This document shows positions 1-4,771 of a stretch of 5,330 bases of DNA, one piece after another (position 1 is the stretch's first letter; each line of letters begins with the position of its first letter). The DNA is from an uncultured Collinsella sp. (lineage in GTDB: Bacteria > Actinomycetota > Coriobacteriia > Coriobacteriales > Coriobacteriaceae). The notes under the pieces were generated by a model. It did not search any database and had not been told where the DNA came from. It saw nothing but the letters and a program-made list of their open reading frames with translations. The stretch spans positions 1 through 5,330 of the forward strand of contig CAJMBB010000135.1 in the NCBI GenBank assembly GCA_905211615.1, given 5' to 3'. Position numbers and translations under genes: made by a program.

Positions 1-106
1 CGGCAGGTCGGCATGTCAATCCTGGTCTAACAGAGCCTTATTTAATCCCCGTCCCGAAATTTCAGCGCCGCCCGAGAAAGCTAAACGCCTTCTGGCAGGT
101 TGTCCC

Positions 107-141
107 GGGCCGAGGGCGGCCACCTTGATCGCCCTCGGCCC
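107..141 (-). terminator. Perfect 12-bp hairpin downstream of the PTS gene, possible terminator
   Basis: Bases 107-118 and 130-141 are exact reverse complements (GGGCCGAGGGCG against CGCCCTCGGCCC) around an 11-nt loop. The hairpin starts 55 nt past the stop codon of the leftward EIIBC gene, where a terminator for the sugar-uptake operon is expected. Neither side carries a T tract, so it is not a classical intrinsic terminator. It could be a U-less terminator, an mRNA 3'-end stabiliser, or a bidirectional stop for a gene beyond the left edge. The symmetry is seen directly; the function is inferred. Confidence 0.55.
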
Positions 142-195
142 TCACCCACCTCAACTGCTCCTCAATTACATAGAGCTGGTCGAAAAGGGCGCAAG

Positions 196-1644
196 CTAGC
201 GGGCGCCTTCCTCGTCGTCGTTGGGTCGGTAGGTGATGAACTCGATAACAAAGGCCAGAACGGCAGAGACGAGTGAGGCGATGATCGCGTAGATCATGTG
301 GGAGATCCCGGCGCCACCAGGGGTCCCGTCGATGAAGTTGAGCAGGTTGAAGACGCCGAGGCCGCCCGAGATGTACATGAGGGCGCCCGTCATTCCCACG
401 ATGGCGCCGCCCACGGCGGAGCTCAGGCATGCCACGACGAACGCGCGCTTGTTGGGGAGGGCGATACCGTAGATGCCCGGCTCGGTGACGCCGAAGAAGA
501 AGGCGGAGATCATCGCGGGAAGGGCGATGCCGCGGAAGCGCTCGTCCTTGTTTCTGAGGTACATGGCAAAGATGACCGCTCCGAGCGCGAACCCGTGGCC
601 GATGGTGGCGGCGAGCACGCTGTCGTGGCCTAGGGTGTTCAGGTTCATGATGGAGATGGGGATGAGGCTCCAGTGGAAGCCAAAGATGACGAGGCACATC
701 CACAGTCCGCCGACCAGGGCGCTGCCCAGGACGGAACCAACCACGGGGAGCTGGAAGATGAACGAGAACGCCGCGCTCAGCAGGTTGGTGATGAGGGTGG
801 CCACCGGGCCGATGACGAGGTAGCCCAAGACGATGGAGACCGTCATCGTGGCGAGCGGGACGAGGAACATCTTGAGCGCAGTCGGCATCCAGCTCTTGAG
901 CCAGCGCTCAAGGATAGAGCCGAACCACACCATGAGAAGGACGGGGATCACCGAGCTCACGTAGCCGGACGCGGGCATGATGATGGGGAGCCCGAGGGCG
1001 GTGGCGTACCACGAGAACGTGCCGGCCACGCCGAGGTCGATGCTGCCGAGCGCCTCACCCGAGGTCAGGGCGACCATCGTCGGGTAGAGGAGCGCCACGC
1101 CGATTGCCACGCCGGTGAACTCGTTCATGCGGAACTTGCGCGCGGCACTGAACGCCAGGGCGACGGGGAGGAAGTAGAAGAAGCCGTCAGCCACGGTGTA
1201 GAGCAGCGTGTAGAGGCCGTCGTTTGCAAAGGCCGGGACGAAGTAGGTGATGAGGGCAAGCAGTCCCTTCATGATGCCTGCGGCGGCAAGCGGTCCCAGG
1301 ATGGGCTGGAAGATGCCAGAGATGAGGTCGATGACGACGGAGGCAACGGTCTTATCGCCCTGGGGCTCGTCGTCGGCGCTTGCGCCGCCCGAGAAGTTGC
1401 CGGCCTCCAGGACCGCGTCGTAGACGTCCTCGACGATGTTACCCACGACCACCTGGTACTGGCCGTTGGCCTGGATGACCTGGATAACGCCCTTGAGGGC
1501 CTCGATCTTGGCAGTGTTGGCGCGGGACTCGTCCTTGAGCTTGAAGCGCACGCGCGTGATGCAGTGCGCGACGCTGGCGACGTTCTCGGCGCCGCCTACG
1601 TTCTCGAGTATGGATCTGGCCAGATCGTCGTATTTTTCAGCCAT
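196..1644 (-). CDS. PTS beta-glucoside-type permease, EIIBC component (no EIIA domain)
   Basis: A 482-residue sugar permease of the glucose/beta-glucoside PTS superfamily. It takes phosphate from a separate EIIA and transfers it to a sugar as the sugar crosses the membrane. Residues 1-80 form the EIIB domain, with the phosphorylated cysteine C28 in the motif HCITRVRFKLKD. A polar linker (about 84-98) leads into the hydrophobic EIIC domain (about 100-472), which contains FGFHWSLIPI with H324 and GVTEPGIYGIALP with E388, the conserved substrate-site signatures. The protein ends in a short acidic tail. BglF and BglP (about 610-630 residues) carry a C-terminal EIIA; this protein does not, and in size and layout it matches AscF, TreB or ScrA. 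The start is set by AAGGAG at 1651-1656, 6 nt from the ATG. It lies 31 nt behind the phospho-beta-glucosidase gene, which argues for a beta-glucoside substrate rather than sucrose or trehalose. The exact sugar cannot be read from the sequence. Confidence 0.95.
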   Translation of the reverse strand: MAEKYDDLARSILENVGGAENVASVAHCITRVRFKLKDESRANTAKIEALKGVIQVIQANGQYQVVVGNIVEDVYDAVLEAGNFSGGASADDEPQGDKTVASVVIDLISGIFQPILGPLAAAGIMKGLLALITYFVPAFANDGLYTLLYTVADGFFYFLPVALAFSAARKFRMNEFTGVAIGVALLYPTMVALTSGEALGSIDLGVAGTFSWYATALGLPIIMPASGYVSSVIPVLLMVWFGSILERWLKSWMPTALKMFLVPLATMTVSIVLGYLVIGPVATLITNLLSAAFSFIFQLPVVGSVLGSALVGGLWMCLVIFGFHWSLIPISIMNLNTLGHDSVLAATIGHGFALGAVIFAMYLRNKDERFRGIALPAMISAFFFGVTEPGIYGIALPNKRAFVVACLSSAVGGAIVGMTGALMYISGGLGVFNLLNFIDGTPGGAGISHMIYAIIASLVSAVLAFVIEFITYRPNDDEEGAR

Positions 1645-1675
1645 TATTTTCTCCTTAGCGATATTGCCCGGGCGG

Positions 1676-3106
1676 CTAGCCCAGGTCGCCTCCGTTGGTG
1701 GCGATGGCCTGTTGGTACCAGTAGAAGCTCTTCTTGCGCCTGCGCTCGAGCGTGCCGTTGCCCAGGTTGTCGCGGTCCACGTAGATGAAGCCGTAGCGCT
1801 TCTCCATCTCGCCGGAGCCCGCGCTCACGAGGTCGATCGGCCCCCAGGTGGTGTAGCCGAGCATCTCGACGCCGTCCTGTTCGATGGCATCGCGCATGGC
1901 CTCGATGTGCTCGCGCAGGTAGGCGATGCGGTAGTCGTCCTCGATCGTGCCGTCGGGAAGCACCTCGTCATAGGCGCCGAGGCCGTTCTCCACCACAAAG
2001 AGCGGCTTCTGGTAGCGGTCCCAGAGGTCGTTGATCGTGATGCGGAATCCCAGCGGGTCGATGACCCAGCCCCAGTCGCTCGTGCGCACGTAGGGGTTCT
2101 CCACGCCGGCGAAGGCGTTGCCCTCGGCGATGCCGCCCACGGAGTCGGGGTCGCCCGCGGTGCAGCGCGAGGAGTAGTAGCTAAACGAGATGAAGTCGAC
2201 GGTGTTCTCCGCAAGGATGCGCTCGTCCTCGGCGGTCATGCCCACGTCGATGCCCTCGCGCTCGAGCATCTTGAGCGCGTAGCCGGGGTAGCGCCCGCGT
2301 GCCTGCACGTCCACGAAGAAGAGGTCCTCCTGGTTCTTGACCTGCGCCGCGCGGACGTCCTCGGGGCGGCAGGAGTAGGGGTAGTAGCTTCCCGCGGCGA
2401 GCATGCAGCCCACCTTGTTCTCCGGGTCGACCTCGTGGGCGATCTTGGTGGCCCAGGCGCTCGCCACGAGGTCGTTGTGCGCGGCGCGGTACTCGGCCTC
2501 GCGGGCATTCTCCCCGGGCTCGAGGACGATGCCGGCACCCATGAAGGGACGGTGCAAGATCATGTTCATTTCGTTGAACGTGATCCACCAGCGAACGAGG
2601 CCGCGGTAGCGGTTGAAGAGCACCGTCACGAGCCGCTTGTAGAGCTCGATGAGGGCGCGGTTTCGCCAGGCGCCGTACTTCTTGACGAGGTGGATGGGGC
2701 AGTCGAAGTGCGTGATGGTCACGAGGGGCTCGATCCCGTGCTCGCGGCAGCAGCGGAACACGTCCTCGTAGAAGGCGAGCCCGGCCTCGTTGGGCTCCTC
2801 CTCGTCGCCATTGGGGAAGATGCGGCTCCAGGCGATGGAGAGGCGAAAGACCTTAAAGCCCATCTCCGCGAAGAGGGCTATGTCCTCGCGGTAGCGGTGG
2901 TAGAAGTCGATGCCCGTCTGGGCCGGGTAGTAGTACCCGGGCTCAAAGTCGAGCATGCGCCTCAGGCCGCGGCTCACGTCGTTGCGATCCGGCCCGTGTG
3001 GGATGACGTCGACATTGGCAAGGCCGCGGCCGCCCTCGTCATAACCTCCCTCGCATTGGTTGGCGGCGGTGGCTCCTCCCCACAGGAACCCTTTTGGAAA
3101 TGGCAT
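1676..3106 (-). CDS. bglA: 6-phospho-beta-glucosidase, glycoside hydrolase family 1
   Basis: A 476-residue cytoplasmic retaining glycosidase that cleaves 6-phospho-beta-glucosides delivered by the PTS into glucose-6-phosphate and the aglycone or second sugar. The N-terminal GH1 signature FPKGFLWGGATAANQCEGG is present. E179 in TFNEMN is the general acid/base and E373 in VVENGLGAYDE is the nucleophile. The phosphate-binding set that separates 6-phospho-glucosidases from plain beta-glucosidases is visible at S428, K436 and Y438 (SAGSGEMEKRYGFIYVD), with the same spacing as in E. coli BglA. The C-terminal RRKKSFYWYQQAIATNG is typical, and the length is normal for the family. AAGGAGG at 3111-3117 lies only 4 nt from the ATG, but the MPFPKGFLWGG start fits the family and no other start is needed. 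The 31-nt gap to the EIIBC gene indicates one transcript. The symbol is by family resemblance; bglH or ascB would be equally fair. Intact, no anomalies seen. Confidence 0.95.
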   Translation of the reverse strand: MPFPKGFLWGGATAANQCEGGYDEGGRGLANVDVIPHGPDRNDVSRGLRRMLDFEPGYYYPAQTGIDFYHRYREDIALFAEMGFKVFRLSIAWSRIFPNGDEEEPNEAGLAFYEDVFRCCREHGIEPLVTITHFDCPIHLVKKYGAWRNRALIELYKRLVTVLFNRYRGLVRWWITFNEMNMILHRPFMGAGIVLEPGENAREAEYRAAHNDLVASAWATKIAHEVDPENKVGCMLAAGSYYPYSCRPEDVRAAQVKNQEDLFFVDVQARGRYPGYALKMLEREGIDVGMTAEDERILAENTVDFISFSYYSSRCTAGDPDSVGGIAEGNAFAGVENPYVRTSDWGWVIDPLGFRITINDLWDRYQKPLFVVENGLGAYDEVLPDGTIEDDYRIAYLREHIEAMRDAIEQDGVEMLGYTTWGPIDLVSAGSGEMEKRYGFIYVDRDNLGNGTLERRRKKSFYWYQQAIATNGGDLG

Positions 3107-3124
3107 GGTGCCTCCTTCTCTCTG

Positions 3125-3149
3125 GCGCCCCCACCTCTGCGGGGGACGC
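3125..3149 (-). promoter_or_regulatory. GC hairpin directly upstream of the bglA ribosome binding site
   Basis: In the leftward transcript CCCCC (3145-3141) pairs with GGGGG (3132-3128) around an 8-nt loop. The stem is extended by GCG/CGC (3149-3147 with 3127-3125) across a single bulged base at 3146. It ends 7 nt before the AAGGAGG of bglA. No U run follows, so it is unlikely to terminate. It may be a processing or stability element, or a protein-binding structure tuning translation. It does not resemble the two-hairpin BglG/LicT antiterminator arrangement. The pairing is seen directly; any role is inferred. Confidence 0.4.
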
Positions 3150-3164
3150 TTTAATAACGTCCTT

Positions 3165-3215
3165 GCGGCCTCGCGCGCCGGGCCCGTGGCCCTTTCCCTG
3201 ATGCGCGCGGGCCGC
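3165..3215 (-). terminator. Long GC stem-loop after the DMT gene, possible terminator
   Basis: In the leftward transcript bases 3215-3203 (GCGGCCCGCGCGC) pair with 3178-3165 over 13 base pairs with one bulged base (3171). The enclosed loop contains a second hairpin, GGGCC (3192-3188) with GGCCC (3184-3180). The structure begins 14 nt after the DMT stop codon, a typical terminator position, but no T tract follows: the next transcript bases are AAGGACGTTATT. It may end or attenuate transcription from the DMT gene, stabilise the DMT mRNA 3' end, or be read through into bglA. I see no good promoter between it and bglA, so partial read-through is plausible. Confidence 0.45.
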
Positions 3216-3229
3216 CTGTGAAGGGGTGA

Positions 3230-4192
3230 CTAGCTGACGGCTTGTCCCGCGGCAACGTGACGTGCCTCCCGGCCTTCGACCAGGGAGGGGACCTGTGCCA
3301 GGCATACGCCGGCGAGGATGATGGCGACGCCCAGCCACTCGACGCCGAGGACGATCATGGCGATGAGCAGGCCGGCGGGGAGTTCCGCGGCGGCCATGAC
3401 GGTGGAGAGGCCCGCGGGCAGGTGCGGAGAGCCCATGCCGAAGAGCAGGACCGGGCAGAGCATGCCAAAGAAGCCGGCGATGACGGCAAAGGGCAGGATG
3501 CCCTGGGCGAGGACGCCCGAGACGACGTAGTCCGGGCACACCGTGAGCGACATGGCCACGGAGCCCGCGCACACGATGACGCCGCGCTGCTCGGACGAGC
3601 AGGGGGCCTCGACCCTGCCGGAGAGGGTGACAAAGAGGGAGCAGGACACGGCCGCCCCCAGTGCGCAGAGCAGGGCCACGGGGTCGTACCCGGTGATGCC
3701 GGTCTTGTAAACGCCGCTGGCGAACACCGTCCCAAAGACGATGACCAGGGCGGAGACTACTTGGAGGGGCCTCGGCGTCCGGCGCGTCATGACGGTCTGC
3801 CACACGAGCCCCAGCCACGTGAACTGGAAGAGGAGTGTGAGCGCCACCGGGGCGGGCAGCACGCTCATGGCGTAGCAATAGAGGATTGAGGTGAGGCAGG
3901 TGAGAGCTCCCAGGCCCATGAGCTTGAGGGCGAGCTTCCAGCCCACGCGCTGCCAGCGGTGCCCGAGCGCGTGGCCCGCGAGTGTGGCGATGGCGAAGAA
4001 GAGGCAGCCGAACCACGCCTGGCTCGCCACCTGCGCCGAGGTGAAGCCCGCGGCGCAGGCGAGCTTGTAGGTCGTGGCCATCGCGCCGTAGCAGGCGCCG
4101 CCCGCAAAGACCTGGAGCGCCGCCTTGGCCTGTCCCGCGCCCGCGGCTCCTGCCCCGGCGGCCTGTTGCTTGATTGTGTTTGTTTCTGCCAT
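3230..4192 (-). CDS. DMT-superfamily (EamA-like) membrane transporter
   Basis: A 320-residue integral membrane protein of the drug/metabolite transporter superfamily, EamA type, probably exporting or importing a small metabolite. The substrate is not readable from the sequence. After a 23-residue Ala/Gly-rich polar N-terminus there are about ten hydrophobic segments, roughly at 24-44, 53-73, 87-107, 110-133, 143-160, 170-190, 205-220, 228-253, 260-281 and 284-302, in two EamA-like halves. The second half ends with AAAELPAGLLIAMIVLG followed by EWLGVAIILAGVCLAQ, the recognisable EamA C-terminal pattern. The last 18 residues are polar and cytoplasmic in the usual topology. AAGGGAG at 4197-4203 lies 4 nt from the ATG. 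A structured leader with an intrinsic terminator precedes the gene. Downstream, bglA is 123 nt away across a strong stem-loop, so co-transcription with the beta-glucoside genes is possible but unproven. Family assignment is firm; the role is open. Confidence 0.9.
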   Translation of the reverse strand: MAETNTIKQQAAGAGAAGAGQAKAALQVFAGGACYGAMATTYKLACAAGFTSAQVASQAWFGCLFFAIATLAGHALGHRWQRVGWKLALKLMGLGALTCLTSILYCYAMSVLPAPVALTLLFQFTWLGLVWQTVMTRRTPRPLQVVSALVIVFGTVFASGVYKTGITGYDPVALLCALGAAVSCSLFVTLSGRVEAPCSSEQRGVIVCAGSVAMSLTVCPDYVVSGVLAQGILPFAVIAGFFGMLCPVLLFGMGSPHLPAGLSTVMAAAELPAGLLIAMIVLGVEWLGVAIILAGVCLAQVPSLVEGREARHVAAGQAVS

Positions 4193-4196
4193 TAGG

Positions 4197-4258
4197 CTCC
4201 CTTCCGTCTGCTGTCTTGCAGACGCACATCCGTGCGTCTGTTCCCTGCAGTCGGAAGG
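4197..4258 (-). promoter_or_regulatory. DMT leader structure that can occlude the Shine-Dalgarno
   Basis: In the leftward transcript CCTTCCG (4258-4252) pairs perfectly with CGGAAGG (4206-4200). Past one T-T mismatch the stem continues with GCAG/CTGC (4250-4247 with 4211-4208), giving 11 base pairs in all. The stem encloses a 9-bp hairpin, CAGACGCAC (4240-4232) with GTGCGTCTG (4227-4219), loop of 4. The distal strand includes AAGG of the DMT Shine-Dalgarno (4197-4203). A rival 7-bp hairpin, 4224-4218 with 4211-4205, would break both stems. Mutually exclusive folds over an SD suggest translational control by a ligand, protein or leader ribosome. No known riboswitch class is recognised; function is inferred. 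Confidence 0.4.
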
Positions 4259-4308
4259 TGGGCTCGTGCGGTCTTCTGGCGGTGCATGTGGTACCTGCTG
4301 CCAAGACG

Positions 4309-4344
4309 AAAAAAGCCACGCAACCGACTGCTCGGTTGCGTGGC
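4309..4344 (-). terminator. Strong intrinsic terminator upstream of the DMT gene (leftward)
   Basis: In the leftward transcript a perfect 12-bp stem, GCCACGCAACCG (4344-4333) with its complement (4326-4315), closes a 6-nt loop and is followed at once by six U (4309-4314). This is a classic Rho-independent terminator. On the rightward strand the stem is followed by A residues, so it does not serve the DJ-1 side. It lies about 117 nt before the DMT start codon and no leftward gene lies upstream of it. It is therefore either an attenuator in the DMT leader or the end of a short unannotated leftward RNA. Confidence 0.85.
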
Positions 4345-4393
4345 AAAAAGGTGGCTAGCGCCCAGAAAAGTCCACGCGTTTTTAGACTGGGAC

Positions 4394-4423
4394 AAAGTAC
4401 TACAACAGGAGAGACGCCGTCAA
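4394..4423 (-). promoter_or_regulatory. Weak candidate leftward promoter upstream of the attenuator
   Basis: On the leftward strand TTGACG (4423-4418, 5 of 6 to the -35 consensus) is followed after 18 nt by TACTTT (4399-4394, 3 of 6 to the -10). Transcription would start near 4387, giving a leader of about 195 nt to the DMT start with the terminator inside it. The -10 is poor and this is the best I could find close to the leader. A rival leftward pair lies further up: TTGCCA (4713-4708), 17 nt, TTTAAA (4690-4685). That would make a leader of nearly 490 nt that includes both repeats. Confidence 0.22.
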
Positions 4424-4468
4424 GAAAAGCCGAGGAAAAAAGTGAGCCTCTGCCCGCCGTACCTGTGG

Positions 4469-4506
4469 CAGTCGTTCCCCAAACGGGGCGGTGCTGTTGG
4501 GGACTG
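4469..4506. repeat. GC inverted repeat abutting the first 57-bp repeat
   Basis: CCCCAA (4477-4482) pairs with TTGGGG (4497-4502), and CAGT (4469-4472) with ACTG (4503-4506) across a 4-nt bulge, around a 14-nt loop. A smaller alternative stem, CCCC (4477-4480) with GGGG (4485-4488), competes. The hairpin overlaps the first base pairs of the first 57-bp repeat, so the two may form one composite element of the REP type. There is no T tract on either side and no transposase nearby. Confidence 0.4.
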
Positions 4507-4561
4507 TCTCGATCTGTAACAGTAAGACCCGGTTTTGGTCCGTAGATGTTACAGATTTAGA
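4505..4561. repeat. 57-bp intergenic repeat with internal dyad, copy 1
   Basis: The outer parts of this element recur exactly 81 bp to the right. The left arm (4505-4526) matches 4586-4607 with two mismatches in 22, and the right arm (4543-4561) matches 4624-4642 with one mismatch in 19. Inside it ATCTGTAACA (4512-4521) and TGTTACAGAT (4547-4556) form a perfect 10-bp inverted repeat around 25 nt, which holds a minor GACC/GGTC stem (4526-4529 with 4537-4540). It may be a dispersed REP/MITE-like element or a pair of regulator half-sites. No coding content. Confidence 0.75.
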
Positions 4562-4585
4562 CGTTTTGTCGGGGCGGTTTCCGTT

Positions 4586-4642
4586 TGTCTTGATCTGTAA
4601 CAGTTAGGGGTCAAAAGTGGGTCTAGATGTTACAGATTGAGA
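4586..4642. repeat. 57-bp intergenic repeat with internal dyad, copy 2
   Basis: Second copy of the element at 4505-4561. The perfect 10-bp inverted repeat is at 4593-4602 and 4628-4637, again around exactly 25 nt. The arms are in direct orientation to copy 1, but the central 16 bp differ and look more like the reverse complement of copy 1's core (AGACCC then TTTTG on the opposite strand). The arms are thus conserved while the core is inverted or diverged. The 81-bp period and 24-bp gap between copies suggest a local duplication or two insertions of one family. Confidence 0.75.
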
Positions 4643-4706
4643 TTGTTGAGGATGGGTGAGGATAGCTAATTCGGACGGGGCTATTTTAAACATTGGGAAA
4701 TCGAGC

Positions 4707-4735
4707 GTGGCAAGCGGAGGTCTTCGGGGTATAAG
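4707..4735 (+). promoter_or_regulatory. Candidate promoter of the DJ-1 family gene
   Basis: GTGGCA (4707-4712, 4 of 6 to the -35) and TATAAG (4730-4735, 5 of 6 to the -10) are spaced by 17 bp. The predicted start near 4742 leaves a 5' leader of about 30 nt with the AAAGGA ribosome binding site. A short inverted repeat, GTCTT (4720-4724) with AAGAC (4733-4737), overlaps the -10 and could be an operator half-pair, though it is short enough to be chance. Confidence 0.42.
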
Positions 4736-4771
4736 ACGGCTAATTGTATGCCGCCTATGAAAGGAACCCTC

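Larger units (their letters stand above)
4193..4771. other. Divergent intergenic region between the DMT and DJ-1 genes, no gene seen
   Basis: This 579-bp stretch has no reading frame with family-like composition and a good ribosome binding site, and no tRNA T-loop or other RNA-gene signature that I recognise. From left to right it holds the SD-sequestering DMT leader stem (4197-4258), an intrinsic terminator for leftward transcripts (4309-4344), a small hairpin and weak leftward promoter (4361-4423), a GC hairpin (4469-4506), two 57-bp repeats (4505-4561 and 4586-4642) and the DJ-1 promoter (4707-4735). The two genes are transcribed away from each other, so both sets of control signals must lie here. 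Confidence 0.7.

Noticed and set aside
1..60. Possible end of an upstream rightward gene (TAA at 28-30) and a lone leftward -35-like TTGACA (20-15)
   Set aside because: Too little sequence at the edge: the frame has only nine codons in the window and the matching -10 would lie outside it.
62..703. Leftward open frame overlapping the end of the PTS gene
   Set aside because: Arg/His/Pro-rich shadow of the EIIC domain in another frame; it extends through the terminator-like hairpin.
1436..3154. Very long open frame on the + strand opposite bglA and the start of the PTS gene (572 codons)
   Set aside because: It is the antisense of two firmly identified genes; its Val/Ala/His/Asp-rich composition is the usual shadow of GC-rich third positions and it resembles no protein family.
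3039..4346. Leftward open frame of 435 codons overlapping the DMT gene and reaching into its leader
   Set aside because: Composition is Arg/Gly/Pro/His-rich out-of-frame shadow of the DMT gene; it runs through the intrinsic terminator and has no credible ribosome binding site.
4193..4420. T-box, tryptophan attenuator or known riboswitch before the DMT gene
   Set aside because: No T-box AGGGTGG core, no leader peptide rich in one amino acid, and no conserved riboswitch motif that I recognise; left as an unclassified structured leader.
4505..4642. CRISPR array
   Set aside because: Only two units, with internal dyads and no uniform repeat-spacer pattern; no cas gene nearby.
4720..4737. Small inverted repeat GTCTT/AAGAC over the DJ-1 -10 as a definite operator
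   Set aside because: Five base pairs can easily arise by chance; mentioned only as a side note to the promoter.
4748..4771. Upstream ATG codons (4748, 4757) as starts for the DJ-1 gene
   Set aside because: The AAAGGA ribosome binding site lies downstream of both and is well spaced only for the ATG at 4772, where family homology begins.
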